DNA from: Nemania diffusa
Taxonomy: Eukaryota > Ascomycota > Sordariomycetes > Xylariales > Xylariaceae
Direction of reading: 5' to 3'
Length of the DNA stretch: 64,000 nt
Assembly: GCA_038501195.1 (NCBI GenBank)
Contig: JBBPUQ010000003.1
Coordinates: 62,001-126,000, forward strand
How positions within the stretch are numbered: position 1 is the stretch's first letter; the number at the start of each line of letters is the position of its first letter. The notes under the pieces are model-generated. The model was not told the origin of the DNA and searched no databases. It worked only from the letters and a program-made list of their open reading frames with translations. A program made the position numbers and the translations under genes. Shown here one piece after another: positions 46,070-59,658 of the stretch.

Positions 46070-48312
46070 TTAGGGAGCCGGCAGGACGGCCTCAGGGGCC
46101 GAGGGCAAAAGACTGATCTCCGACATGATGCCCTCGTCGGTAGTCATGCTGCTCATGATCTCCTCCTGGGTATAACCCTCCCAGAAGTGGGGGTTATTCT
46201 GCTGCGCCTTGCGCGACCGATAGATCTCCTGCGCCACACCCTTGACCTGCCCGCCCGCCGTCGCCGCGGCGCGCCAGACGCTGCTCAGCTTATTCAGCGC
46301 GCCGATGTTCAGGCGGATCTGCTGGCGCAGGTCCTCCTCGTCCTCGATGAAGTAGACGGCGGCCCACTTGCTGAGGTGCACGATGGACGACAGGGTCAGC
46401 ACGCAGGTGAAGAAGTGCGTGTGGCTCGTGATGGGCACGTTGTACGTGACCATCTTGCTGATCGCGCACGCCGCCGTGATGATGTGCCGCGTGTGCAGGT
46501 TGAAGTTGTCCCCGCTCGCCACCGCCCGGTGCGGCGCGCACGCCGTCACGTCGCGCGCCGGCGACGAGTCGAGCTGCGAGAGCGGCTGGTGGAGGATGAT
46601 GGTGCAGCTTTTGTTCAATCAGTTATGTCAGCCCGAAGAAACCACAGGTACGTATTAAATCTAGTAAAGAGAGAAGCGAGAGAGAGAAAAAAGGGGGGTG
46701 AAAAAAGGGGAAAACTAAGAACTATCAAATACTCACGCGTTGTTGATCATGTACGCCTGGAACATCATCTCGTCGAGGTTGCCGTCCTTATTCAGGCAAT
46801 CCCGCTTCGTCTTGGGCACATGCAGCCTCCAATTCGAGAGGTGCGACTCGACCTTGTCGACCGTCTGCTCGGGCGTGAAGCCGCTGGTCGGCATGCGCAT
46901 CATGCGGCCGAGGTTGCGGATCGACTCCACGCGGTAGGCGAACGACGAGAACTCGCGGTCCTCGCCCGTGAAGAGCTGGTCGTTGAAGTCCTCCAGATAC
47001 ATCGGACGCGGGATTTTCTGCGAGGCCCGTTAGCTCGTACTTGCTCGAGAGAAGTCTTCGGGCGTAACAGCCAGCTAAATGAATAGCTAGATGCAGCCAC
47101 CTACCCCTGAGAGATACTCGTGCTCTTCGCACGGGAGTCCCACGTCGGCCGTGAAATCGAAAAGCAGAAAGTTCGTCTGTCGGTGCACGCCGGCGATCAT
47201 GCCGTCCACGATGAACAGATCCCACCACGTGCGCCGCCAGCTTTCCTCGAGTCTAGGGTTTCCGCATCCGTGTGCCGTGGCGTAGGGGCGGGTATACAAC
47301 CCCAGTTCGATGGCTATCCGCTCCGCGTCGGAGAGGATGTCCCTTGCCTTCTCGTTTTGGCGACAGCCGTCGAGCCCGACGATTGCGATAACCATGGCCT
47401 GCACTAAGAAGCCGTCATGGGGTGTCTCGGGGGCATACAGAAGCCGCATCGTCTCCTCAAAGTAGGTGGCGCGAGCAGGGCCAATCTCGATATACAGAGA
47501 TCCGACCCACCTCATGGCCGCCAAGAGGTGCTCGATGTTCCTTTCTTTAGCGATTTTCAGAATCTCCGCCTTGGGAAGAACAGCGGGATGCCCAGGGTAA
47601 AAATAGAAATAGAAAGAGTCCAGACATTGCTCTGGGATGGATCTCTGCGGCATCTGGTTGTTGGTGTTGAGGGAGACCATGGTGCCATTAGTACCGTTGA
47701 GATACGGGGTCCGATACAATTGAAGCGTATTGGCCATAGGCGTTGCTACGAACGGGGACATGGGTGAATCCGGCACGGTCCTCGTCGGATTGAATGTCGC
47801 CAAGGTGGGCGGAATGGGGGTGCTGCCGACCGGGGCACCCAACAACATAGGGCAGCTTTCGCCGCCGGCCAAGGGTGGCGAATCTGCATCTGAAGCATGT
47901 CGTTTATTTGGATTGGCCGTAGAACCCTTTCTCGGCCCCTTGTAGCCGCGACGAGAAGCTACGTAGACGCACTCCGAACTCGAGGTCAGGCAGCGCGAGC
48001 ATGGACTGGAACCGTCGCATTTGAGATGCTTCGATCTCTTTAGCGATGAGGATAGAGTGTCAGCGCGGTAAACTAAATTAGCTCATAAACAGAGAGAGAA
48101 GAGTGAAGAGGGGTAGGGAAAAAAAAGGCTTCGTTTCCAATTCGTCGACTTACACAAGCAAGACACGCTGCCGGAACAGTCTGCGTAGGTCCCCGTGAAT
48201 CGGCACTCCCGGGTGGTGAGATGGTCGGCGCCGCTTGAGGAACCGCGGGCGCATACATCTCGGGCGAGGAATGCGACGACGGGTCAGACACACTTTGCGA
48301 GTACGAATTCAT
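46070..48312 (-). CDS. Zn2Cys6 fungal transcription factor
   Basis: Four exons, 48312-48154, 48037-47105, 47017-46737 and 46607-46070, all in phase, giving 636 residues. The zinc cluster spans Cys50, Cys53, Cys60, Cys66, Cys69 and Cys76 (CLACRSKHLKC, then CSRC); intron 1 falls right after Cys53, a common position. A basic segment follows (RRGYKGPRKGS...NKRH). Residues about 165-400 match the fungal-specific regulatory domain: LDSFYFYFYPGHPAVLP, LLAAMRWVGSLYIEIGPAR, ARDILSDAERIAIELGLYTRP and the family hallmark EESWRRTWWDLFIVDGMIAG. The C-terminal third is helical, with a GYTQEEIMSSM segment and an acidic/hydrophobic end that could activate transcription. It should bind paired CGG triplets in the nucleus. 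The neighbours do not suggest a target pathway. Confidence 0.9.
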
Positions 48313-50440
48313 ATTAAAGCGAATGTACTGCCTATAGGCAACAGTTAATCCAATCTAGCGGTGGCACGCGTTTGACCCGGCGGTCCGGGTAAATGGAGAC
48401 ACGATCTTAGTGAGCTCTGGTATCGAAGCACAAAATGTTGGATGGAGGGTTAGTGTACTGGGAAGGCGGAAAAAGAGGCGATGGTGACGAAATGGAGTCC
48501 GGCCTGGGCTGAAGACGGCCAGCGCAGGGGGGGTTATACAGGAGAGCCTCCCTCTTCCTTGTAAGTAGTCTCCAATCTCCAGTTAGCCAACCCAGACCTG
48601 GTTCATCGACCCTGGTCCCGCGGCAGCGAAGTCCGGGGAAGCAGTGGCTATGTCTATCTATGCGTACAGATGCAATACCAACCTACTTATACGGACTTGG
48701 CAGGTATACTGAACTCGAGATTTCGAGAAGCAAAGGATGACCAGAAGACAAGACGGGCAGATCGTGTATTTCAGGCTTAGCTCCGCGCTGAAACAAAACT
48801 AACTACTATACCATGCCTATAAGTACCTACACTAAGAAATGGTAACGTCAACGTTTTTTTTGTGGTGCTGCCGGCCGCCCATGTGCCGATGGAGCCAGTC
48901 GAGAAGCAGTCAAGCGGTCTCGAGCAGGTCTCCAATGTCCCAAGACGGCTCACGACTAGTCTAGTCCATCGAGATAGTGTAGCTAGCGCTCTGCCGTCCG
49001 ATACAGTAACGCCCTCTCACAGCAACGGTAGCCAATAGAAATCATAAGACGCGTAGATCTCGGTTCACAGTAAAATTATACGAGTTATACAGAGATCTAT
49101 GTCGATGCTGCTAGTAGATGCAGAGATGAGATTGACCGATTACGCCCAGACTAAGCCCACTCCTGGGCTACTTGATTACCGAGGCAAAACCGAGGACAAC
49201 ATTTATTCCAACGCGCTAGAGACGATGGTGATGATGATGGGAACGATGACAGCGTCGGAGAGATTTACACTACGACACTATAAGCCGAGGAAATCTCCGA
49301 TCTTCATTTTAGCGAGTGTTAGCTGCCTCAATCTTTTTTCGCTCACTTGTCAATGCATTATCATACTACATCTCATGGCGAGGAGGGGCTACGGAGTAGG
49401 TATGGGGAGGGGGCGTTGGGGGGGTTGGCTGACCAGGGGCTCCTCATCTGATCTCTGGGCGTTTGCTCATGTTATGATCCAAGGAGCCATGTGCGACCAA
49501 ACATAAAGCTTATGCAGGGACGCGGGAACCGCACTATATGCGTACATACTTGTAGATATATCAATAATAAGGGGTGATAAATCAGATCTCGTTTGCTAGG
49601 TTGCTGGATTGTCTAAATGGCCCATTGCATTGGCCACAAATAATGAAGTTATCTATTTGGGCATCCCAAGGCAGCTGAGAGTAGTAGGTAGTGTACACCA
49701 CAGTACCAAAATCATGATAAATACGTCGGTAGTGAGTAACCAACCCCCTATGCGTACATACAACGTAGCCAACTGTCTGTCAGAGACTACTGCGTAGGCA
49801 GCTCGTGGTGACGTGACAGCACCCACGGAGATCTAGCCTTTCTAGAATGCACAAAAACAGCGTTGCTTTTTTTTAGACCGGACAGCGTATCGAGGCTCTC
49901 ATCCAGTGCTTGCTCCTATGCAAGAGCCCAAGTCAAGAAGTCGACTCGCCATTCTTGATCCTTCGGAGGCCCCAGCCAAAATAAGTGTTCAAGGCCGTCG
50001 ATGAATCGTCAGCGCTGATCGCGTACGCAGTTAGTGCAGTGAGTCGCGAAGAGGAAGACAGACGACGAGGCAAGCCCCACGAGCGGATTGGCCAAGAGCT
50101 GCTGGCAAGCTCTCGCCGGTATATCCGCTCCTTGTTCGCATGGATAGGCCTGGTAAAAGATCCTAGCTGAACCAGTTATCCCGGCCTCCCTAGTTACATC
50201 CGTCTAGGGTACAGTACATGATACATATGTAGTAAGTGGATGGGCAGTGACAGGTAAATAGCGTGAAGATCGCTCAGATTCCCTCGAGACTTGATCGTGG
50301 GGTGAATCTGCCAATTGTAAGCACTTAATACGGGCTGGTAGAACGTGGCTGAACCTTGTACTTGTATGTTACGGCAACCCAGAGGGCTAACTGTTCGAAA
50401 ACTAATTTTGGGTCACTAGCAACACACTATACCCCTAAAT
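48313..50440. other. Intergenic region between the regulator and the second A+T block
   Basis: About 2.1 kb. A plus frame with ATG at 49099 (135 codons) and another at 49985-50170 have no recognisable domain, no splice partners and unremarkable composition, so I do not call them. Moderate GC continues to about 50440, where composition changes abruptly. Confidence 0.45.
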
Positions 50441-53400
50441 AAAAACAGAGCTAACTTATTTTAAAATAATTAAATAAAAATATACAGTATAAATATAAAT
50501 AAAATTTACAGTATAATATATATTAAAATTATTTTAATTATTAATTTAAATTATAAACTATTGTTTATATTTGTTTTTTATTATATAAGCTTAAAATAAT
50601 AAAATAAAAGTTATAATAGTTTGTATTATTAATTATTAAACTTTTATTTAAAAAAAACTAGCTATTAAAACTTGTTTTAACTATAATATATTATTATAAA
50701 ATATAAATTTTGTTTTTTTATTTATTATTAATTTTATTAAAAACTTATTAATTTAAACTATAATTAAACTAAAATTTATTTAATTTATTTATTTTATTTT
50801 AATATTTATACTAAATATATTTAAAACTTTATTATAACTAATTACTTTTATACAACTTAATTTTATATTTATTTTTATATAAACAAACTAATAATAAAAT
50901 ATTATATTAATAAATATAAAAAAATAAAATATTATTAATAATATAGCTATTAATATTTATATTAAATTTAAAATTGTTAAATCAATTAATATTTTTATAT
51001 ATAAGTTTATTAAAAAAATTAAATAAATTAAAACTATATTAGTTTATATTATTTTAATTAATTAAATATTTAATAACTATTAAAAACTTATTAAATATTT
51101 TAAATTAAATTAAATAATTTTAAACTTATATATTACTAAATAAACTTATAAATTAATTATATTAATTATAATAAATAATAAATATAATATTATAAAGTTA
51201 ATTAAAAATTTTATAAAATTTATTTAATTTTTTAATTTAAAAGCTGTTAATAATAATATTAGTAAAAATAAATTTATAGTTAATTTTTATTATTTGTAAA
51301 AAGCTCTGTTTAATTATTTTTTAATTAAACCGAAAAAAAGCAAAAAATGCAAAGTTTAATTTTTTTTAAATATATTTTTAAGTTTATTAAACAATAAAAT
51401 AAAAAAAAAAATTAAAATTAAATTTAAATTAATTTTAATTAAACAAAAACTTATTAATATTAATTTATTTTTATATAAAATAAAAAATAAATTAAATAAA
51501 ATTAAATTAAATTTAAAAATATTTTATTAGTTAAAGCTATAAATATTTTTATTAAAAAAAATTAAAAAAAAATTAATTTTTATTTATAATTTATTAAACT
51601 TTAAATTATTAATTTTAATTAAAAATAAATATAAATATTTTAGCTTATTTATATAAATATAAAATATAACTAAATAGTAAACTAAAATAAAAAATATTAA
51701 CAAAAATTAATTAAAAATATAAAAGCAAAGTTTATTTTAAGTTGTTTTTTTATTAAACTTTTTTAATTTATTATAATTATTTTATATTATTATTTAATTT
51801 GTTTATAGTTTAAATTAAACAAGTTTTTTTTATATTAAAATATATTATTTATTTTATTATTTAATTTAAAATTATTTAAATTTAATAAACTAAAACTAGT
51901 TAATTTTAGCTTTTGTTTTAATTTATTTTAGTTTTTTTTAAATTTAACAAGCTTAATAATTTAAAATATTTATTTATATAAAATATAACTTTTTAAATTA
52001 GTTTTTAAATATTTATATTTATAAATATATGAAGTTTAATTAATAAAAAAAATAACTAATAATAATTAATTTAAATAAAATATAATTAAACAATTATAAA
52101 TTTATATTATAGCTTTTAAAAAATAAACATTTAAATTAATACTATTAATATTAATTAACTTTATAAACTTAAACTATTGTTTTTTATTTAAAAATATATA
52201 GCAATTAATAAAGCTTTAAACTAAATTTAATATTATATATAGTTAGTAAAAAATACTAGTAATAATATATAGTTTTATTTATTAAACTTAAATATAATGT
52301 TTATTTTAAAAATATATAAATTTAAAGCATTTATAACAAATTAAAAATATAAAAATATAAAGTAAAATAATATAGTTTTTTTAAAATTTAAATAACTAAA
52401 AGTTTTAATATTTAAACATATTAAAATATTTTTAATATATATTAATATAAATATAATAATAGTAATATAAACTTATATAAATATTTACTTTTTAAAACAA
52501 TATATAGTTTTTTTATAGTTAATTTTATTAGTTTTTAATTTGTTAATTAGTTATATTTTTGCTAAAAAACTAACAATTATTTTATTATAAAAACTTATTT
52601 TTTATATTTTTATTATTGTTATTATATATAATAAATTAAACAATATTATTTAAAAATATATTTGTTTATATTATTTTAAATATAAAAATACAAGTTTTTT
52701 TTAAAAATAATTAATATAAATATTAGTTATTTTTAAAAGTTTTAAATAAAAAAAAATATACTATTGCTATTATTAAAGTTTTATTATTTCGATTTAATTA
52801 AATAATAAATAATAAATAGTTATATTAACTAATTATTTTTATATATTAAATAAAAATAGATTAAGTTATAATTGTTAAAAATTTAATATAAAACTATAAA
52901 ATAAATTATAAATAAATGTTAATATTAATATAAATTTCAAATTTATATTTAATAAATTTAAAATATATATTTATTAATAAAATATAATTTAGTTTAAAAC
53001 AAGTTTAATTTTTATAGTAACAATAAATTTTATTTAAATATTTAATAATTAAAACTTTATAAAATTTTCAATAAACTTTATATAATGTTTTATAAAATAA
53101 AGCAAAAAATTATTAATATATATAAGTAATAAAAGTTTAAAATTTAAACCGATTTATTAAACTTTATATATTTTTTTTAATATTAAAAAACTTTTATAAT
53201 TGCTATTAATATATTTATATAACTTTGATTAAATATTTACAATATATTTTTAACTGTATATAAATAACTGCAATATTATATAAAAATATAATAAATTTAT
53301 TACAAATTAAATATATATATAGCTATTAATTAAATAGCCTATATTTATAATATAATATCGCAAGTTATTTATTAAAATTATTGTTATATTTAATATATTA

Positions 53401-53775
53401 TTTATTTTTAAAGATTTTTTATTGTTTTAATTATATATATAAAACAGTTTATTTAATCAATATATTATAAAAATAATTAAAAACATTTATTATAAATTTA
53501 ACTTAGGTATAATTTCGGTATTTTTTAATAATTTATTTTTTTTATAAATTAAAATTAATTGTTAAACGCTTTATTTTAGCATACTAAAAAAAAAAAGTAT
53601 TAAAGCTTTATACAATATATACTAAAAAAAACAAAAATATATAAAGTTGGGCTATTAAATATAAATATATATATAAATATATAACTTTATATAAATAAGT
53701 ATTATATAATAATATAAATAAATAAATAATAACTAAGTAAAAAAAATAATAAAAATAATAAAAAAAATTAATATA

Positions 53776-53980
<205 letters not shown>

Positions 53981-54409
53981 AAATAATTTATTTTATTTAT
54001 TTATTTAATTATTTATTTATTTATTTATAATTAATAAAATAAAATTAAATAAATTATTTATTTTATATATTTTTTTATTAAAAAAATAATAAAAATAATT
54101 ATATATTAATTAATTATAAATTTAATATTATTATTATAAAATTTAAATTTAATATAAAATATTATTTTAAATATATTATTATATATTTAAATTTATAATT
54201 TTTTAAAAATATATTATAATTATAAATTATTAAAATTTTAAAAATAAATAAATTTTAATTTTATTTTATTATATAATAATTTTTAAATTTTTATATAATT
54301 TAATTTTTTTTATATTAAATATTTATATTAATAATAATTTTTAATAATAAACTTTTTTATTATTATATATTAATATAATTTAATTAATTTATTTATAATT
54401 TATTTATAA

Positions 54410-54528
54410 ATAATATATATATATTATATATTAAATTAATATTTTTAATTATTATAAATTTAAATATTATAACTTTTATATTAATTATATATTAATTTTT
54501 TTATTTATTTAAAAAATATAAAAATATA
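54410..54528 (+). repeat. Dispersed repeat A, copy 1
   Basis: Aligns over about 120 bp with 57970-58098 in the same orientation, including the shared ATATATTAAATTAATATTTTT and ACTTTTATATTAATTATAT strings; the differences are mostly small indels and substitutions. Confidence 0.6.
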
Positions 54529-55930
54529 ATATATAATTATATTTAAACTTTTAAAATTATTAATAAATTATTATTAATTAATAATATTATAAAAATATTT
54601 ATATTATATAAATAAATATAATAATTAATAAATTATTTATATATATATAAATAATATTTAAAAAAATTAATTAATTATAAAATTATAATATTTAAATTTT
54701 TTTTATTTTATATTTAAATATAAAATAAAAAATTTAAAAAGATTTAATTAAATAAAGTATTAATTAAATTATAAAATATTATAAAATATATATAAAGTTT
54801 TAATAAATATAAAAAAAACTAATAAAATAAAATATTAATTAAATTATAAAATATAATTAAATATATATAAAGTTTTAATAAATATAATTTATTATTAAAA
54901 AATAATTTAATAAATATAAATATAAATTTATTAATATTAAATATATAATATATATATTTAAAAAAAGTTATTATTTTTTTATAATAAAATAAAAATTTAT
55001 AATTTTTATTTATTTTATTTTTAATTTATTAAAATTTATATTTTTATTATAAATATTATAAATAAATTAAATTAAAAATAAAATAAATAATTATAAATTA
55101 TATAATATATAAATAATAATTTTATATAAAATATTTAATAATTATTTAAAAGTTTTAAATATTATATAATAATTATATAATATAATAATAATAAAAGATT
55201 AATATAAAATAAAATAATTTATTAATAAATTAATATTTTAAAAAATATTTTAAATAATAATTTTTAAAAAATAATATTATAAATTAATTTTAATTTAATT
55301 TATAAATTATATAATTTATTTAATTATTATATTAATAAAAAAAATATAATTATAATATATAATTTAAATTAATTAATTTAATAATTTAAAAATAATATAA
55401 TATTAAAAATATTAATATAGTAATTTAATTTTTTATTATTATATTAATTATTTTAAATAAAAAGTTATATTATTATTTATTATAATATATAATTAAAACT
55501 TTTTTAATTTTATTTAAGTTTTATTAAAAAATTATATATTAAATTAATATTATAAATTATAATTAAATTTTTATAATTAATTTTGATTTAATTATAATAA
55601 TATTATAATTTAATAAAATATTAATAAATTAATATAAATATAAATATTTATATAAAATTAAAAATAAAAAAATAAAAATTTTAATATATATAATTATTTA
55701 AATTATAAAAAAATTAAACTTTTAAAAATAATTTTAATAAATTTATAAAATATATAATTTAAAAAATAAAAATTTAATAATAAAGTTATTAAATTATAAT
55801 TAATTATAATTAATATAAAAAAAATAATAATATAATTTTTTATTTATTAATATTTAATATAAATTAATAAAAAATAAAAAAAAATTATAATTATAATATA
55901 TAATTTATATAGTTTTTATTATTTTTTATA

Positions 55931-56057
55931 TTATATATATAATAAATATATAATTTAAATTTTATTATTTATATATAAATGTTTTTTTTTTAAATTTTAA
56001 TTAATATATTAATAATATATTTAATTTAATTATTATTTAATTATATTTATTATATTT
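55931..56057 (+). repeat. Dispersed repeat B, copy 1
   Basis: Aligns with 57791-57913 in the same orientation; both contain ATAATAAATATATAATT and end in TTAATTTAATTATTATTTAA followed by TTATATTTATTATAT. Confidence 0.6.
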
Positions 56058-57790
56058 ATAAAAAATCTTTAAATATTAAATAATAATTATTAAAAATTTA
56101 AACTTAAAAATATATAATATTTAATTAATAATAATAATAATAAAGTTTTAATATTTTTTTAAAATAAATTATTTATAAAATTATTTAAAATATTATTATA
56201 ATTATATATAAATTATTTATATATATATATATATATTTAAATTTTATAAATTTTAATTAATTTTTTAAATTTTTTTATTTATTAAATAATTTTAAAAAAA
56301 TATAATTATATATATTTATATATATAAATAATAATAAATAATTAAATATAATAATTTTTTATATAATATAATATATAAAAGTATTTTTTATAAAATATTA
56401 AATTAATAATATATTTTATTTATTATTAATATTTTTATTAATATTTAAAATTAATTTATAATTATTTTTAATATTAATAATATAACAAATAAAAAAAATT
56501 ATATAAATTATATATTATAATTATAGTTTTTTTTATTTTTTATTAATTTATATTAATTAATTATTTTTTAAGTTTTTTATATTAATAAAAGTTTTTAAAA
56601 ATATTAAATAAATAAATTTATATAAAAATAATAAATTTTTAAAATAAATTATAATAATTTTTTAATTTTTATTTATTATATTAATTATTTTAATAAAAAA
56701 TTATATTATTAATATTAATATATAATAAAAACTTTTATAATATTTTTTTTATTTTTTTAATAAATTATTTTATTATATAAATTTATAAATAATATTATAA
56801 TTTATATTATAAAATATATTTATATTTAAACAAAAGAATTTTATTATTTATTTAAAATAATAAATTTATTTAAAATTTAATAAAAAAATTAAAATAATAA
56901 ATTAAAAAATTAAATATATTTTTTAGTTTTATATTTAAAAATATATAATATTATTTAATTTTTAAATTTATTATTAATATTATATTTTTTATAATTTATT
57001 AATATATTAAATATTTATATATTAAATTAATATTAACTATTAAATAATTATTATTAATATATTTATAATAATATTATATTTAATAAAATATTAATAAATT
57101 AATAAAAATAACTATATAATTATTATTAATTATATTAATATAATTATAAATATTTAATTTTAAAACATAAATATATTAAAATATAATTTAATTATTTTTT
57201 TATAGTTTTATTATTTATTTAAATAAATTAAAATAAATTATATTAATTAATATTTATAAATAAAATAATATTTATATATATTTACAAATATAATTAAAAA
57301 ATTAATATTGTTAATATTTTTAATAATATTAATAAAATATATTATATATAATATATTTTTTAAATTAATTAAATAAAATATAAATAATTTATAATATTAA
57401 CTATTATTTTTAATTAATTTTTTATATATTTAATTTATTTTATTATATAATAAAATATTAAAATTATATATATATTATTAAATTTATTAATATATAAATA
57501 AATTAAATTTATAATTATAATAAAAAAAATTAATATTATTAATATTTTTAATAATATTAATAATATATATTATATATAATTAAAAATTATTTTAATAAAA
57601 AAAAGTTTTATATTATAATAACTTTTATTAATAATAAAATAAAAACTTTTTTAGTTTTTTTTTTATTAATAAATTATTTTATTATAAAATTATATATTAA
57701 ATTAATATTAACTATTAAAACATTATTAATAATTTATTTATAATTAAATAATAAAAATTTAATTTATTAATTATATAATTTAATTAATTA

Positions 57791-57913
57791 TTATATATAA
57801 TAAATATATAATTAAACTTTTATTATTTATATATAAAAGCTTTTTTTTTATTTTTTAATTAATTTATTTATAATATATTTAATTTAATTATTATTTAATT
57901 ATATTTATTATAT
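57791..57913 (+). repeat. Dispersed repeat B, copy 2
   Basis: Second copy of the repeat at 55931-56057. It lies only about 57 bp upstream of repeat A copy 2. Confidence 0.6.
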
Positions 57914-57969
57914 ATAAATTAACTTTTTATTTTAATTTAATTTAATTAAATAAAATAAACTTTTTAATT

Positions 57970-58098
57970 TATAAATTATATATATATATATTATATATTA
58001 AATTAATATTTTTTATTTTTATAAATTTAAATAATAAAACTTTTATATTAATTATATATTAAATTTTTTTATTTATTTAAAAGTTATAAAAATATAAC
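57970..58098 (+). repeat. Dispersed repeat A, copy 2
   Basis: Second copy of the repeat at 54410-54528, about 3.6 kb away, and just outside the left arm of the 1-kb palindrome. Confidence 0.6.
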
Positions 58099-58183
58099 AA
58101 TTTTAATATTTAATATTTAAATATTATTAATAAATTATTAATAAATAATAATGTTTTAAAAAATTTAAAAATATAATTTTATT

Positions 58184-59196
58184 ATATTTAAACATTTTTA
58201 TTATAATTAATATAAAATATATTTATATTATATAAAATAACTACTTTTTTTATAAATTATATTTTTATAATTTATTTATATTATATAATTTTATATATAA
58301 ATTAAAATATATATTAAAAAATTTATAAAAATAAATAAAACTTAAAAAAATAATATATTAATATTAAAAATTATAAAAAAATTTAAATAATAATAATAAA
58401 TTTTTATTTATTTTTATATTAATTTAATTAATTTTTAAAAATAATTAATAATATTATTATATATAAATTATTAATAAAACTATTAATATTATATTAAAAG
58501 TAAAAAGTTTATTAAATTAATTAATTTTTAAAAATAATTATAAATAAAATTATAAAATTAAAAAAATTATATAATATTTTATAAATTAATAATTATTTAT
58601 TTTTATTATTTTTATTTAAATTTTTATTAATTAAAAATTTTATAATTTTTAAATAAATTTATATAAAATTTTATATTAAAATTATATTATATAATTATAA
58701 ACTATATATTTTATATATAAAATTTTATATAAATTATAAAATTTTTAATTAATAAAAATTTAAATAAAAATAATAAAAATAAATAATTATTAATTTATAA
58801 AATATTAATATTTTTTTTAATTTTATAATTTTATTTATAATTATTTTTAAAAATTAATTAATTTAATAAATTTATTACTTTTAATATAATATTAATAGTT
58901 TTATTAATAATTTATATATAATAATATTATTAACTATTTTTAAAAATTAATTAAATTAATATAAAAATAAATAAAAATTTATTATTATTATTTAAATTTT
59001 TTTATAATTTTTAATATTAACATGTTAATTTTTTAAATTTTTTTTTAATTTTTAAACTTTATTAATATATATTTTAATTTATATATAAAACTTATATAAT
59101 ATAAATAAATTATAAAAATATAATTTATAAAAAAAGTAATAATTTTATATAATATAAATATATTTTATATTAATTATAATAAAAATGTTTAAATAT
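58184..59196. repeat. 1-kb palindrome (two arms of about 500 bp)
   Basis: Left arm 58184-58680 matches the reverse complement of right arm 58700-59196 almost end to end, centred near 58690, with only a few substitutions and short indels. Low complexity cannot explain it: long strings agree exactly, for example AATTAATATAAAATATATTT at the outer ends and TTTTTATTAATTAAAAATTT near the centre. Confidence 0.8.
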
Positions 59197-59397
59197 ATTA
59201 AAATTAATTAATATTTAATAAAATTATAATAATATAATAATTAAATAGTTTTAAATTTTATATTTATATATAAAATAGTTTTATATAAAATTAAAAATAA
59301 AAAATAATTTAATTAAATAAAAATTTTATTTTTTATTATTAATTTAAATATTATTATAAAAAAAAACAATTAAATTATAAAATATAATTAAATATAT

Positions 59398-59658
59398 TAA
59401 TTTAATTTTATATAATCAATTATATATAATAAAACTAAAGCAAAATATAATATTATAATTATATAATATTATTATTATTTTTTTATTTAAAAAAAAAATT
59501 TATATATATAATATATATATATAAATTATATAAATTTATTAACGATTTATTAATATTATATATAATAAAATATAATTAATTATTTAATAAATAAATAATA
59601 AATTATATAAAAAAAAATTAAATATATATTAACTATAATTAATATTATTATTTTAATA
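59398..59658 (+). repeat. 261-bp direct repeat, copy 1
   Basis: Aligns throughout with 61836-62108 in the same orientation. Differences are mainly C/T and G/A changes (for example ATAATCAATTA against ATAATTAATTA) plus one 12-bp duplication (TTATTAACAATT) in the other copy. Confidence 0.8.

Noticed and set aside
46187..47086. 299-codon plus-strand open frame
   Set aside because: It is antisense to the Zn2Cys6 gene and is Arg/Val/His-rich, as expected from the complement of GC-biased codons.
49099..49506. 135-codon frame with a true ATG
   Set aside because: No domain, no splice partners and no codon pattern; likely chance.
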